A DNA stretch of 64,000 bases from Enterobacteriaceae bacterium RIT693 (GCA_009668225.1 WJYK01000003.1:186001-250000), one strand, 5' to 3'; shown: positions 12,209 to 22,506, counted from the first letter of the stretch. Notes: generated from the sequence alone by a model not told the origin. Translations and numbers: made by a program.

Positions 12209-12229
12209 GGCGCCCTGGGCGCCTTTTTT
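12209..12229 (+). terminator. ruvB terminator, right copy of the duplicated hairpin
   Basis: The hairpin GGCGCCCTGGGCGCC (12209-12223) is followed by six T residues. This is the functional-looking copy, now displaced about 150 bp from the ruvB stop. It also faces the end of znuB. Confidence 0.8.
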
Positions 12230-12244
12230 GTGACTAAGCAAACC

Positions 12245-13030
12245 TTATGCGGGCTGTTTTTTTGCCATGCTGAGAATAAACAGCACCGCAGCAGCCAGCA
12301 CAACGGACGGACCCGCCGGAGTGTCGTAAAACGCCGAGAAGGCAAGCCCGCCGGTGACGGCCAGTATGCCGATTAACACCGCAAAGCCGGCCATTTGCTC
12401 AGGCGTACGCGCGAAACGACGTGCCGTTGCCGCCGGGATAATCAGTAGAGAGGTAATGATCAGCGCCCCGACAAACTTCATTGCGACGCCGATGGTTAAC
12501 GCCGTTACCAGCATCAGCAGCATTTTCACGCGCTGCAGATTCACGCCGTCGACGTGGGCGAGGTCCGGGCTGATGGTCATCGCCAGCAGACTGCGCCACT
12601 GCCACGCCAGCACGCCAAGCACCACGACTACGCCTGCGGCGATGGACACAATGTCCGGCAGCGTGACCGACAGTAAATCGCCAAACAGGTAGGCCATCAG
12701 GTCAACGCGCACGTTCGACATCAGGCTCACCACAACAAGCCCGAGCGACAGGGCGCTGTGCGCCATAATGCCGAGCAGGGTATCAATAGCGAGGTGAGGG
12801 CGCTTTTCCAGCCACACCAGGCCAACCGCAAGCAGTAAGGTTACCGCGATAACGGCATAGAACGGATTAACGTTAAGCAGCAGGCCAAACGCCACGCCCA
12901 GCAGCGAAGCATGTGCCAGGGTATCGCCGAAGTAGGACATACGGCGCCAGACCACAAATGAACCCAGTGGCCCCGCCGCACAGGCAAGTAAAATCCCGGC
13001 CAGCCAGCCGGGTAACAACAATTCAAGCAT
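12245..13030 (-). CDS. znuB: Zinc ABC transporter permease
   Basis: ZnuB (261 residues) is the inner-membrane channel of the ZnuABC high-affinity zinc importer. About eight or nine membrane helices are predicted over the whole length, with the ABC-3 family segments [20 protein letters not shown] and [16 protein letters not shown]. Its ATG overlaps the znuC stop by one base (TAATG), so the two are coupled. Confidence 0.97.
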   Translation of the reverse strand: MLELLLPGWLAGILLACAAGPLGSFVVWRRMSYFGDTLAHASLLGVAFGLLLNVNPFYAVIAVTLLLAVGLVWLEKRPHLAIDTLLGIMAHSALSLGLVVVSLMSNVRVDLMAYLFGDLLSVTLPDIVSIAAGVVVVLGVLAWQWRSLLAMTISPDLAHVDGVNLQRVKMLLMLVTALTIGVAMKFVGALIITSLLIIPAATARRFARTPEQMAGFAVLIGILAVTGGLAFSAFYDTPAGPSVVLAAAVLFILSMAKKQPA

Positions 13031-13782
13031 TACTGTCCATTCCCTCTGCGCAGAACGATGCGACCCTGCAGATCGTGACGGTGATTATGGTGGTGGCGAT
13101 AAATGCCTAACTGCTCAGCGCCGATAGGGCCAAACATTGAAATAAATTCCGGGTGCGTCGACACCACCTCTGGCGTACCTGAGCAGCAAATATGGTGGTT
13201 AAGGCACAGCACCTCATCGGTCTTTGCCATGACCAGATGCAGGTCGTGAGAGACCATCAACACCGAGCAGTTAAGTTCGTGGCGTAATTGATCTATCAGA
13301 TTGTAAAGCGCCAGCTGACCGTTAACGTCAACGCCTTGAGTCGGTTCATCCAGCACCAGTAAATGCGGGGCATTAAGCAGCGCCCGGGCAAGCAATACGC
13401 GCTGATTTTCACCACCGGACAGCTTTTGCATTGGGGCATCAATTAAGTGCGCGGCCTGCACACGCTTCAGCGCCGGGAGAATATCGGCTTTCTTTACACC
13501 AGGACGCAGGCGTAAAAAGCGGCTGACCGTCAGCGGCAGGGTGGCATCCAGATGTAATTTTTGCGGCACATAGCCGATACGCAGATTTTGATCGCGTTTG
13601 ATGATGCCTTTGTCAGGCGTCACGAGGCCAAGCACCACGCGTACCAGCGTTGATTTCCCGGCACCGTTTGGCCCCAACAGGGTCAGAATGCGCCCGGGCT
13701 TCAACGCAAGTGAGATATCGGACAGCACGCGTCGCTGGCCGAAAGAGACCGAGATATTTTCGAGTTCAACCAAATTTGTCAT
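13030..13782 (-). CDS. znuC: Zinc ABC transporter ATP-binding protein
   Basis: ZnuC (250 residues) powers zinc uptake. Walker A is [13 protein letters not shown] (about residues 37-49), the ABC signature is LSGGENQR, Walker B is [12 protein letters not shown] and the switch His lies in MVSHDLHLV. The C-terminus is His-rich (HHHNHRHD), as in E. coli ZnuC. It is the first gene of znuCB, divergent from znuA across a 79-bp region with a Zur operator. Confidence 0.97.
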   Translation of the reverse strand: MTNLVELENISVSFGQRRVLSDISLALKPGRILTLLGPNGAGKSTLVRVVLGLVTPDKGIIKRDQNLRIGYVPQKLHLDATLPLTVSRFLRLRPGVKKADILPALKRVQAAHLIDAPMQKLSGGENQRVLLARALLNAPHLLVLDEPTQGVDVNGQLALYNLIDQLRHELNCSVLMVSHDLHLVMAKTDEVLCLNHHICCSGTPEVVSTHPEFISMFGPIGAEQLGIYRHHHNHRHDLQGRIVLRRGNGQ

Positions 13783-13810
13783 GACAATTTCAGGGGTTGC
13801 ATAAGTTAGC

Positions 13811-13830
13811 GGATGTTATAATATCACAAT
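13811..13830. promoter_or_regulatory. Zur operator between znuA and znuCB
   Basis: ATGTTATA-A-TATCACA matches the enterobacterial Zur palindrome (ATGTTATAnTATCACAT) almost fully. In the family Zur bound to zinc represses both divergent units from this site. Confidence 0.85.
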
Positions 13831-13861
13831 TATTCTGGTTATCACGATGATAAGTTGCATT

Positions 13862-14806
13862 ATGTTACATAAAAAGACACTTCTTTTCGCTGCATTTTCC
13901 GCCGCCCTTTGGGGCTCTGCCGCTACCGGCGCCAACGCCGCCGTCGTTGCCTCCATTAAACCGCTGGGTTTTATCGCCTCCGCCATTGCTGACGGGGTGA
14001 CTAGCACAGAAGTATTGCTGCCTGATGGCGCCTCTGAACACGATTACGCGCTGCGTCCGTCCGATGTAAAACGCTTACAGGGCGCGGACTTAGTTGTCTG
14101 GGTTGGGCCAGAGATGGAAGCCTTTATGCAAAAATCCGTGCGTCAGGTTCCTGAACCAAAACAGCTTGAGCTGGCAGCACTCGCCGGCGTGAAACCGCTG
14201 CTGATGAAAGGCGGCGAAGACGACGACCATGACCACGGTGACGAACCGGTTCACATTGCAAAGAGTGACGAAGATCACCATCACGGCGAATACAACTTGC
14301 ACATTTGGCTCTCCCCAGAAGTGGCGCGGCTGTCGGCGGTTGCAATCCACGATAAATTAGTGGAACTTATGCCCGAAAATCGAGCCAAACTTGACGCCAA
14401 CCTGAAAGATTTCGAGTCAGGCTTAGCCGACGCCGATAAGCAGGTTGGTTCCGTGCTGTCACCGCTGAAAGGAAAAGGGTATTTCGTTTTTCATGACGCC
14501 TATGGCTACTTTGAAAAACACTACGGTTTAACGCCGCTTGGCCACTTTACCGTGAACCCTGAAATACAGCCCGGTGCGCAGCGTTTACATGAAATCAGAA
14601 CACAGTTGGTTGAGCATAAAGCGGTTTGCGTTTTTGCTGAACCACAATTCAGGCCAGCGGTAATTAACGCCGTTGCCAGAGGCACTAACATTCGCTCCGG
14701 CACTTTAGATCCTCTGGGCATGGGAGTCGCGTTGGGTAAAAACAGCTATATGCAGTTTATGACCGCACTTGCGAACCAGTATGCGAGCTGCCTGAAAGGA
14801 GATTAA
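13862..14806 (+). CDS. znuA: Periplasmic zinc-binding protein ZnuA
   Basis: ZnuA captures zinc in the periplasm and delivers it to ZnuBC. The start at 13862 ([20 protein letters not shown]) gives 314 residues with a signal peptide ending near ANA (about residue 25). The acidic His-rich loop ([10 protein letters not shown] ... DEDHHHGE, about residues 120-150) and the conserved metal-site histidines in [20 protein letters not shown] and the C-terminal lobe are present. The upstream ATG at 13847 lies nearer the Zur site and is less likely. Confidence 0.96.
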   Translation: MLHKKTLLFAAFSAALWGSAATGANAAVVASIKPLGFIASAIADGVTSTEVLLPDGASEHDYALRPSDVKRLQGADLVVWVGPEMEAFMQKSVRQVPEPKQLELAALAGVKPLLMKGGEDDDHDHGDEPVHIAKSDEDHHHGEYNLHIWLSPEVARLSAVAIHDKLVELMPENRAKLDANLKDFESGLADADKQVGSVLSPLKGKGYFVFHDAYGYFEKHYGLTPLGHFTVNPEIQPGAQRLHEIRTQLVEHKAVCVFAEPQFRPAVINAVARGTNIRSGTLDPLGMGVALGKNSYMQFMTALANQYASCLKGD

Positions 14807-14821
14807 CGAGGAAGTGAATAC

Positions 14822-16144
14822 GTGCAACAGATAGCCCGCTCTGTCGCCATGGCATTTGACAATTTGTCACGACCCCACCGCGTTATGCTGGGGTCCCTGA
14901 CGGTTCTTACGCTTGCGGTCGCGGTATGGCGACCGTCCATTTACCATCCGCAGTCCAGCCCGATAATCAAAACTATCGAGCTTGAGAAAAGCCAGATTCA
15001 TTCGCTGCTGCCGGAAGCCAGTGAACCTCTTGACCAGTCTCCCGACGCTGAGGATGACACTATCCCGCAGGATGAGCTGGACGAGAAGACCTCCGGTGAG
15101 GCTGGCGTCCATGAATATGTGGTATCAACCGGCGATACGCTGAGCAGTATCCTTAATCAGTACGGCATCGACATGGGCGACATTAGCCAGCTTGCTTCCG
15201 CTGATAAAGATCTGCGTAATATGAAGATTGGCCAGCAGCTTTCCTGGACGCTAAATGCCGACGGCGATCTACAGCGCCTGACCTGGGAAATGTCGCGTCG
15301 TGAAACGCGAACCTATGACCGTACGGGTAACGCGTTCAAAATGAGCAGCGAAACCCAGCAGGGCGATTGGGTTAATAGCGTGTTGAAAGGTACGGTGGGC
15401 GCGAGTTTTGTTTCCAGCGCACGTGATGCTGGTTTGACTAGCGCTGAAATTAGCTCGGTTATCAAAGCGATGCAGTGGCAAATGGACTTCCGCAAGCTAA
15501 AAAAAGGCGATGAGTTCTCCGTATTAATGTCCCGTGAAATGCTGAACGGCAAGCGTGAGCAAAGTCAGCTGGTTGGCGTACGTCTGCGCAGCGACGGCAA
15601 AGATTACTACGCGATTCGCGCAGAAGACGGTAAATTCTATGACCGCAACGGTTCCGGCCTGGCGAAAGGCTTTATGCGCTTCCCAACCGTGAAGCAGTTC
15701 CGCGTCTCGTCGAACTTTAATCCACGTCGTCTCAATCCGGTAACCGGCCGTGTTGCTCCTCATAAAGGCGTCGATTTCGCGATGCCGCAGGGTACACCTG
15801 TGCTGGCCGTTGGCGACGGTGAAGTCGTCATGGCGAAGCGCAGCGGTGCCGCTGGTTTCTTTGTTGCTATCCGCCACGGCCGCACTTATACCACCCGCTA
15901 CATGCACCTCAAGAAGCTGCTGGTGAAACCTGGGCAGAAAGTGAAACGCGGCGATCGCATTGCGCTCTCTGGTAACACAGGGCGTTCTACTGGCCCACAC
16001 CTGCACTACGAAGTGTGGATTAACCAGCAGGCGGTTAATCCGCTGACGGCTAAACTGCCGCGTTCTGAAGGTCTGACCGGGTCCGATCGCAGTGATTACC
16101 TGGCACAGGTGAAAGCTGTCGTGCCGCAGCTGCGCGTTGACTAA
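14822..16144 (+). CDS. mepM: Murein DD-endopeptidase MepM
   Basis: MepM (440 residues) cleaves D-Ala-mDAP cross-links so that new peptidoglycan can be inserted. An N-terminal membrane anchor (about 20-40) is followed by a LysM domain (HEYVVSTGDTLSSILNQYG, about 97-115), a middle domain and a C-terminal M23 lysostaphin-like peptidase with the zinc motifs HKGVDFAMPQG and GPHLHYEVW. The start codon is GTG after GAGGAAG. It is 15 bases downstream of znuA and probably shares its transcript, as in E. coli. In E. coli the Prc protease, also encoded in this window, controls its stability. Confidence 0.97.
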   Translation: MQQIARSVAMAFDNLSRPHRVMLGSLTVLTLAVAVWRPSIYHPQSSPIIKTIELEKSQIHSLLPEASEPLDQSPDAEDDTIPQDELDEKTSGEAGVHEYVVSTGDTLSSILNQYGIDMGDISQLASADKDLRNMKIGQQLSWTLNADGDLQRLTWEMSRRETRTYDRTGNAFKMSSETQQGDWVNSVLKGTVGASFVSSARDAGLTSAEISSVIKAMQWQMDFRKLKKGDEFSVLMSREMLNGKREQSQLVGVRLRSDGKDYYAIRAEDGKFYDRNGSGLAKGFMRFPTVKQFRVSSNFNPRRLNPVTGRVAPHKGVDFAMPQGTPVLAVGDGEVVMAKRSGAAGFFVAIRHGRTYTTRYMHLKKLLVKPGQKVKRGDRIALSGNTGRSTGPHLHYEVWINQQAVNPLTAKLPRSEGLTGSDRSDYLAQVKAVVPQLRVD

Positions 16145-16160
16145 TTCTGCCTCATAATGA

Positions 16161-16187
16161 AAAGCCGGTACTCGTGACCGGCTTTTT
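16161..16187 (+). terminator. Rho-independent terminator after mepM
   Basis: AAAGCCGGT, a 7-base loop and ACCGGCTTTTT form the hairpin directly before lpxM. Confidence 0.8.
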
Positions 16188-16267
16188 CTTTTGTCTGTCG
16201 CCCGTCGCCCCGCTAAAATAACGATAAATTCGTCTCGCCAGGCCGCTGGCGAACTATTGAGAGCCGC

Positions 16268-17248
16268 ATGGAAAAAGCAAAAAAAAACCACAGTGAGTTT
16301 ATCCCCGAATTTCAAAAAGCCTTTTTACATCCGCGCTACTGGGGAGCATGGCTTGGCGTTGGCGCTTTTGCCGGACTGGCGCTTCTGCCTCCGGGGCTCC
16401 GGGATCCTTTGCTGGGTAAAATTGGGCGTTTAGCGGGCCGTTTGGGAAAAAGCGCCAGACGCCGTGCGCAAATCAACCTGCTTTACTGCTTCCCTGAAAT
16501 GCCTGAAGACCAGCGCGAGGCCGTCATTGACCGCATGTTTGCCACCGCGCCGCAGGCAATGGTCCTGATGGCTGAATTGGGCCTGCGCGATCCGAAGAAA
16601 GTGATGACGCGTGTGGACTGGCACGGCAAAGAAATCGTGGATGAGATCCGTGCGCAAGGGGAAAACGTGATTTTCCTGGTGCCCCACGGCTGGGCGGTAG
16701 ATATCCCTGCGATGCTGATGGCCTCTGAAGGCCAGAAAATGGCGGCGATGTTCCACAATCAGGGCAACCAGCTGTTTGACTATGTCTGGAATACCGTCCG
16801 GCGCCGCTTTGGTGGCCGTATGCACGCTCGCAACGACGGCATCAAACCGTTTATCAGTTCGGTACGTCAGGGCTATTGGGGCTACTATCTTCCGGACCAG
16901 GATCACGGGCCTGAACACAGTGAGTTCGTCGATTTTTTTGCTACCTATAAGGCGACGCTGCCGGCGATTGGCCGGCTGATGAAAGTGTGTCGTGCTCGAG
17001 TCATTCCGCTGTTCCCGGTCTATAACAGCGAAACGCATCGGCTGGATATTTTTATCCGCCCGCCGATGGACGATCTGCTGGAAGCCGATGACCATACCAT
17101 CGCCCGCCGGATGAACGAAGAGGTGGAGCTGCTGGTTGGCCCGCATCCGGAACAGTACACCTGGATCCTGAAACTCTTAAAGACCCGCAAAGAGGGCGAG
17201 ATAGAGCCTTACTGCCGGGACGAACTGTTCCCGAAGACGAAGAAGTAG
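16268..17248 (+). CDS. lpxM: Lipid A biosynthesis myristoyltransferase
   Basis: LpxM (326 residues) adds the last, secondary myristoyl chain to Kdo2-lipid A at the inner membrane. A single N-terminal membrane helix (about 24-40) precedes the HTRL-type acyltransferase domain, whose catalytic His/Asp-type motif region reads [14 protein letters not shown], followed by [19 protein letters not shown]. Length and C-terminus match E. coli LpxM (MsbB). Monocistronic between two terminators. Confidence 0.96.
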   Translation: MEKAKKNHSEFIPEFQKAFLHPRYWGAWLGVGAFAGLALLPPGLRDPLLGKIGRLAGRLGKSARRRAQINLLYCFPEMPEDQREAVIDRMFATAPQAMVLMAELGLRDPKKVMTRVDWHGKEIVDEIRAQGENVIFLVPHGWAVDIPAMLMASEGQKMAAMFHNQGNQLFDYVWNTVRRRFGGRMHARNDGIKPFISSVRQGYWGYYLPDQDHGPEHSEFVDFFATYKATLPAIGRLMKVCRARVIPLFPVYNSETHRLDIFIRPPMDDLLEADDHTIARRMNEEVELLVGPHPEQYTWILKLLKTRKEGEIEPYCRDELFPKTKK

Positions 17249-17265
17249 CTTACTTTGCTTAAAGG

Positions 17266-17303
17266 AAAAACCGCGCCATTGCACAGCAGGCGCGGTTTTT
17301 TTT
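17266..17303. terminator. Bidirectional terminator between lpxM and msrA
   Basis: AAAAACCGCGCC pairs with GGCGCGGTTTTTTTT around an 11-base loop and serves the convergent genes on both sides. Confidence 0.85.
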
Positions 17304-18022
17304 CAGGATTTTACCAGTACCGGCTCTTTGCTCCACAGCGCGGGGAACCGTTGTTTAAGCTGTTCAACCTTAGGAAGGTCGTTGATAACGATGTAAGGGT
17401 AGTTCGGGTTGTCGTTAAGGAAATTCTGGTGGTATTTCTCCGCGGGGTAGAACTGGGCATGCTCTTCCACCGTTGTCACCAGCGGGGCACTGAACCGGTG
17501 GCTGGCGTTAAGCTGTGAAATATAGGCTTTTGCAACTTTCGCCTGAGAGTCGCTGAGCGGGAAAACGGTCGAACGATATTGTGTACCGTAGTCCGGCCCT
17601 TGGCGATTCAGCTCCGTTGGGTTATGCGCCACGGAAAAGTAAACCTGCAGCAACTGGCCATAGGTGACTTTTGCCGGGTCGAAGATAACCTGCACGGACT
17701 CAGCGTGCCCGGTCATCCCCATGCTCACCGTCTCATAATTCGCCGTACGTGCCTTGCCACCCGTATAACCGGATATTGCGCTGGTCACGCCTTTAACATG
17801 CTGAAAAACGCCCTGAACGCCCCAGAAACAGCCGCCGGCAAAGACGGCGGTTTCGAGGTGTGCGCCCGTGGGTGACTCGTCCTGCAAGGGCGCAGGAATA
17901 GCAACCGCCGGTTCCGCCTCAGACCATGCGGTGTTCTGGAAAACCAGCGCGGCGATAATGAGAACAGGCGCGCTGAATAACGCTAAGCTGCGCTTAGCGG
18001 AGGAAACAATCGTGGTTTTCAT
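17303..18022 (-). CDS. msrA: Exported single-cysteine peptide-methionine (S)-S-oxide reductase
   Basis: MsrA reduces methionine-S-sulfoxide in proteins. The core is clear: catalytic Cys65 in FAGGCFWGVQGVF, then GYTGGKARTANYE, GHAESVQVIFDP and the HAQFYPAEKYHQNF segment. Two features differ from E. coli cytoplasmic MsrA (212 residues): a hydrophobic N-terminal export signal (about residues 13-34, likely cut near AWS-EA), and only one Cys in all 239 residues, so no resolving cysteine. Regeneration must therefore come from an outside thiol, most likely the redoxin domain of the DipZ-like protein encoded 14 bases upstream. Inferred site of action: periplasm. Confidence 0.9.
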   Translation of the reverse strand: MKTTIVSSAKRSLALFSAPVLIIAALVFQNTAWSEAEPAVAIPAPLQDESPTGAHLETAVFAGGCFWGVQGVFQHVKGVTSAISGYTGGKARTANYETVSMGMTGHAESVQVIFDPAKVTYGQLLQVYFSVAHNPTELNRQGPDYGTQYRSTVFPLSDSQAKVAKAYISQLNASHRFSAPLVTTVEEHAQFYPAEKYHQNFLNDNPNYPYIVINDLPKVEQLKQRFPALWSKEPVLVKS

Positions 18023-18036
18023 CTCAAACCTCCCGG

Positions 18037-19794
18037 TTAACCGAACGTAAAGGCATAGGCGTTGACGCCAGCATCTTCAAATTCGATGCTGAAGGTGTGC
18101 TCGCCGCTGCCGCTTGACTGACGAATGAGTTGATACAGGCGCTGTTCGGTCACCGTGCCGCTGCCGTCTGGCGCGACGTCTGAGCCGTGAACGCTGCCCG
18201 GTGCCTGGCCATCGATAGTGACTTTAAAACGAACCGGTTTACCTTCAGTCCCCGGGCCGAGAACAAGATGCAAATCGCGGGCATGGAATTGATAGAAAAT
18301 CCGGCCATTAGCGTGATTAAGCGCGATGCTCTCGCCGCTAATTGTCCAGTTTCCCTCGAGCCCCCAGCTATCAAGCGGCAGCGCGGAAGGTTGACGGTAG
18401 TCTGCGGGCTTATCTCCGGTTACGTCACCTGAAGCAAAGTTTTGCGCACGCATGTAGCCGAGATAGGTCTCCGGTGAAATATCATTCTGGCCACTGGCTG
18501 CCTGCTCTACGCCGCTGGCAGAAACCGCGCTGATGTTGCTATTAACATTTTTTGCGCCAGCCTGGCGCAGCAGTTCCTGAATGACGCGCTCTGATTGCGC
18601 ATAATCCCCTTCGCCGAAGTGCTCGTAACGAATATGGCCATTGGCATCAATAAAGTAGTGCGCAGGCCAGTACTGGTTATTAAATGCCCGCCAGATGCTG
18701 TAATCGTTATCAATGGCGATGGGGTAGGTAACGCCCAACTTTTTCGCCTCTTTGGTGACGTTGCCTATGTCGCGTTCGAAGGCAAATTCTGGGGCATGCA
18801 CGCCGATGACCACCAGGCCCTGGTCGCGATATTTCTCAGCCCAGGCCTTCACATACGGGAGTGAGCGCAGGCAGTTAATGCAGGAGTAGGTCCAGAAATC
18901 AACCAGCACGACTTTGCCTTTCAGCGATTCGCCAGTGAGCGGTGGAGAGTTAAGCCATCGGGTCGCCCCATTAAGTGGCGGCATTGCGCCCGCATCGGTC
19001 AGCGTTGGGATCGCGTCATCGTCAGACGTTTTCACCACGGAGGCGGGCGAGGGGGCGTTCGCTGTCGTACTGTCCGGGGACAGGTGCTTAACCAGAGACT
19101 GTTCAATCCCGCCGGTGGATGCCGTAGACAGGCGAGCCAGAACGCCAGTATCTAAGCCAAAGGTAATCGCGACCACGCCCAGCAGCATGCCGGCACCCAG
19201 GATACGGCGGATCCATTCCCCCACGCCAAGAGAGCGCTTCATCGCGCTAAAGACTTTGCCGCCAATCAGCAGCGCGAGCGCAAGCGAGGTAGCTGCGCCT
19301 GCAGCATAGGCTAACAGCAACAGCGTTGAGCCCACGTTAGCGCCCTGCAGCGCGGCTCCGGTGAGTACCAGTCCTAAGATAGGGCCAGCGCATGGCGCCC
19401 ACAGTAAACCGGTAGCGATGCCGACTAAAAATGAACCACCTGGCCCCGCGGGCTGGCCCGGTGCTACCCGGTTGGACAGTGAATTACCGGCGGTAACAAG
19501 CGGGTGCATTATCCGATCGGCAAGGCGAGGAAACAGTAGGGTGATGCCAAACAGCGCCATCAGGACTAATGCGATGCCACGGCCATACTGGTTAGCCGCC
19601 ACCACCCAGCCGCCGCCAACGGCCGCAAGGGTTGCAAACAACGTAAAGGTTAATGCCATACCGGCCAGCAGCGGCAGTCCGGCACGAACAAAAGGCTGGT
19701 CGGAGCGGGCAAATACAAACGGCAGCACCGGCAAGATGCAAGGGCTGGCAATGGTTAACAGGCCGCCCAGATAAGCAAGAATAATTACCAGCAT
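18037..19794 (-). CDS. DipZ-type fusion: CcdA/DsbD membrane thiol carrier plus redoxin domain
   Basis: A 585-residue membrane protein of the DipZ/DsbD class. Residues 1 to about 235 form a CcdA-like core with the paired membrane cysteines in ASPCILPVLPFVF and WAPCAGPILG. A variable linker follows, then a thioredoxin-like domain with CINC (about residue 310, in WTYSCINCLRSLPYV), and a C-terminal beta-rich domain (about 440-585). It should carry electrons from cytoplasmic thioredoxin to the outside. The start at 19794 has AGGGACA before it; an in-frame ATG 19 codons earlier lacks a ribosome site and family similarity. Forms an operon with the secreted msrA. Absent from this place in E. coli. 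Confidence 0.85.
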   Translation of the reverse strand: MLVIILAYLGGLLTIASPCILPVLPFVFARSDQPFVRAGLPLLAGMALTFTLFATLAAVGGGWVVAANQYGRGIALVLMALFGITLLFPRLADRIMHPLVTAGNSLSNRVAPGQPAGPGGSFLVGIATGLLWAPCAGPILGLVLTGAALQGANVGSTLLLLAYAAGAATSLALALLIGGKVFSAMKRSLGVGEWIRRILGAGMLLGVVAITFGLDTGVLARLSTASTGGIEQSLVKHLSPDSTTANAPSPASVVKTSDDDAIPTLTDAGAMPPLNGATRWLNSPPLTGESLKGKVVLVDFWTYSCINCLRSLPYVKAWAEKYRDQGLVVIGVHAPEFAFERDIGNVTKEAKKLGVTYPIAIDNDYSIWRAFNNQYWPAHYFIDANGHIRYEHFGEGDYAQSERVIQELLRQAGAKNVNSNISAVSASGVEQAASGQNDISPETYLGYMRAQNFASGDVTGDKPADYRQPSALPLDSWGLEGNWTISGESIALNHANGRIFYQFHARDLHLVLGPGTEGKPVRFKVTIDGQAPGSVHGSDVAPDGSGTVTEQRLYQLIRQSSGSGEHTFSIEFEDAGVNAYAFTFG

Positions 19795-20067
19795 CGTCAA
19801 TGTCCCTGTGAGGGTATGAGAAGGATGTTTCGACAAATATAGCCGCGACATCGGTCGATATTTCGCAAAAGACGCCGAGCCTTATTTGCGAAGGATGCTG
19901 TCAATTTACACAGAGAATGCTTACTAAATCCTCGTCGAAAGTTAACAAATTTGTGATAACTTCCCGAGGGCGATGGAAGGGGATAATGTGAGCGTAGCGG
20001 AGAATGCCCCAGGGCACCCACCGCTAACTTTGTGAAGATGTTTCAGGCTATCTGTGCCCGCTAAACA

Positions 20068-21510
20068 TCACTCAACGCAGAGGATGCGGGTGGTGTTGGT
20101 GGTGCCGATGGTGCTCATGACGTCACCCTGGGTCACGATAACCAGGTCGCCGGAGATAAGGTAGCCCTTATCACGCAATAGGTTTACCGCATCATTCGCG
20201 GCGACCACGCCTTCGTTCACGCTGTCAAAGTAGACCGGCGTTACGCCCCGGTACAGCGAAGTCAGGTTAAGCGTACGTTCGTGGCGGGACAGGGCGAAGA
20301 TAGGTAAGCCGGAGCTTATACGGGATGTCATCAGTGCGGTGCGCCCGGACTCTGTCATCGAGATGATAGCGGTAACCCCTTTCAGGTGGTTAGCGGCATA
20401 CATCGCGGACATTGCGATAGCTTCTTCGACGTTATCGAACTGCACGTCGAGACGATGTTTGGAAACGTTAATGCTTGGGATTTTTTCTGCACCCAGGCAA
20501 ACGCGAGCCATAGCCGCTACCGTTTCTGCAGGGTACTGGCCCGCGGCGGTTTCTGCCGACAGCATGACCGCATCGGTACCATCCAGCACGGCGTTTGCCA
20601 CGTCCATGACTTCCGCACGGGTTGGCATGGGGTTGGTGATCATCGACTCCATCATCTGCGTGGCAGTGATCACGGCACGGTTCAACTTACGGGCGCGGCG
20701 GATTAAGGTCTTCTGAATACCGACCAGTTCCGGGTCACCGATTTCAACGCCAAGGTCACCACGCGCCACCATCACAACGTCCGAGGCGAGGATAATATCG
20801 TCCATTGCCGCTTCATCGCAGACGGCTTCCGCACGCTCAACTTTCGCTACAATTTTCGCATCGCAACCCGCATCGCGCGCCAGGCGGCGGGCATAATTCA
20901 GGTCTTCGCCACAGCGAGGGAAGGAGACGGCCAGGTAGTCCACGCCGATTTTGGCGGCGGTAATGATGTCCGCTTTGTCTTTTTCGGTCAGCGCTTCGGC
21001 AGATAGACCGCCACCCAGTTTGTTGATTCCTTTATTATTGGACAGTGGGCCACCCACGGTCACTTCGGTGAATACTTTCAGCCCCTGAACATCCAGCACT
21101 TTAAGCTGAACGCGACCATCGTCAAGCAGCAGAATATCGCCGGTGACAACGTCAGCCGGTAATCCTTTATAGTCAATGCCAACTTTCTCTTTATCGCCTT
21201 CACCTTTGCCCAGGTTGGCATCCAGCAGGAATTTGTCGCCCAGGTTGAGGAAAACTTTGCCTTCTTTGAAGGTGGAAACGCGAATTTTTGGGCCCTGCAA
21301 ATCACCGAGGATCGCCACGTGGCGTCCCAGCTTCGCGGCAATTTCACGAACTTTATCCGCACGAAGTTGATGATCTTCTGGTGAGCCGTGGGAGAAGTTC
21401 ATACGCACCACATTAGCGCCGGCGGCAATAATCTTTTCTAAGTTATTATCGCGGTCGGTTGCCGGGCCTAAGGTGGTAACGATTTTGGTTCTACGTAGCC
21501 GTCTGGACAT
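20068..21510 (-). CDS. pykA: Pyruvate kinase II
   Basis: PykA (480 residues, the E. coli length) converts phosphoenolpyruvate and ADP to pyruvate and ATP. It opens [19 protein letters not shown], with the substrate segment [14 protein letters not shown], the active-site signature [11 protein letters not shown] followed by the [13 protein letters not shown] segment, and the [19 protein letters not shown] motif. The C-terminal allosteric domain is intact (AMP-activated isozyme type). Monocistronic, facing away from the dipZ-msrA operon's promoter. Confidence 0.97.
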   Translation of the reverse strand: MSRRLRRTKIVTTLGPATDRDNNLEKIIAAGANVVRMNFSHGSPEDHQLRADKVREIAAKLGRHVAILGDLQGPKIRVSTFKEGKVFLNLGDKFLLDANLGKGEGDKEKVGIDYKGLPADVVTGDILLLDDGRVQLKVLDVQGLKVFTEVTVGGPLSNNKGINKLGGGLSAEALTEKDKADIITAAKIGVDYLAVSFPRCGEDLNYARRLARDAGCDAKIVAKVERAEAVCDEAAMDDIILASDVVMVARGDLGVEIGDPELVGIQKTLIRRARKLNRAVITATQMMESMITNPMPTRAEVMDVANAVLDGTDAVMLSAETAAGQYPAETVAAMARVCLGAEKIPSINVSKHRLDVQFDNVEEAIAMSAMYAANHLKGVTAIISMTESGRTALMTSRISSGLPIFALSRHERTLNLTSLYRGVTPVYFDSVNEGVVAANDAVNLLRDKGYLISGDLVIVTQGDVMSTIGTTNTTRILCVE

Positions 21511-21636
21511 GTATTACTCCGTTGACTGAAACAACTTGGTGTTGCGTGAACAAAACTCGGTGGGTCAGGGGACGCTGTGAGCACCCATGACAACGTAACC
21601 GAATAGACTAATAAGTTACAACTTTGTTATCAAAAT

Positions 21637-22506
21637 TTAACGTTCATCGCCAGAGATAAGGCGTTCTTTATCAAAGCGCGATTCTTTGAGCGCTTCCTTG
21701 ACTCGCTTCAAGTTATCCCTGAATTTTGCCCCTCTGCGCAAAGTAAAACCCGTTGCCAGCACGTCAATGACGGTTAGCTGCGCGAGACGAGACACCATTG
21801 GCATATAGATATCGGTATCCTCAGGGACATCAAGCAGCAATGAAAGCGTGGCCTCGCGGGCAAGCGGACTGCCCTCAGAGGTGATGGCGAGGACAATGGC
21901 ATCGTTTTCACGCGCCAACTGCGCAAGTTCAACCAGATTTTTGGTGCGGCCAGTGTGGGAGATAAGCACCACAACGTCCTGCTCGGTACAATTCATACAG
22001 CTCATACGTTGCATAACGACGTCATCTGAGTAAATGACCGGTACATTAAAGCGGAAGAATTTGTTTGTGGCGTCGTGGGCCACCGCGGCTGAAGAGCCCA
22101 GGCCAAAGAAGGCAATTTTCTTTGCCTGGGTGAGCAGATCGACGGCGCGATTGACGGCTGACATATCCAGCGACTGGCGAACCCTGTCAAGGCTCGCCAT
22201 TGCGGACTCAAATATCTTGCCGGTGTAGGACTCGACGCTATCATCTTCATCAACATTCCGGTTTACATACGGCGTGCCATTCGCCAGACTCTGAGCTAAG
22301 TGTAATTTAAAGTCCGGGAAGCCTTTGGTTTCGAGGCGGCGGCAGAAGCGGTTAACGGTAGGCTCGCTGACGTCAGCGCTGCGGGCAAGCGTAGCGATGC
22401 TGGAGTGAATGGCATCCTGAGGAGCGGCGAGAATCACTTCTGCGACTTTGCGTTCCGATTTGCTAAGGTGTTCCAGCTGAGACTGGATTTTTTCCAGCAT
22501 ATTCAT
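21637..22506 (-). CDS. hexR: HexR transcriptional regulator (RpiR family)
   Basis: HexR represses genes of the Entner-Doudoroff and pentose phosphate branches and is released by 2-keto-3-deoxy-6-phosphogluconate. An N-terminal RpiR helix-turn-helix (about 1-77, ADVSEPTVNRFCRRLETKGF) precedes a SIS sugar-phosphate-binding domain (IAFFGLGSSAAVAHDATNKF, then VVVLISHTGRTKNLVELA). The start at 22506 gives 289 residues (MNMLEKIQSQLEHLSKSERK), as in E. coli. It is divergent from zwf, which carries a HexR site. Confidence 0.96.
   Translation of the reverse strand: MNMLEKIQSQLEHLSKSERKVAEVILAAPQDAIHSSIATLARSADVSEPTVNRFCRRLETKGFPDFKLHLAQSLANGTPYVNRNVDEDDSVESYTGKIFESAMASLDRVRQSLDMSAVNRAVDLLTQAKKIAFFGLGSSAAVAHDATNKFFRFNVPVIYSDDVVMQRMSCMNCTEQDVVVLISHTGRTKNLVELAQLARENDAIVLAITSEGSPLAREATLSLLLDVPEDTDIYMPMVSRLAQLTVIDVLATGFTLRRGAKFRDNLKRVKEALKESRFDKERLISGDER

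Noticed and set aside
15524-16315. A 263-codon minus-strand frame opposite mepM
   Set aside because: It is antisense to a well-supported gene, without ribosome site or recognisable domain.
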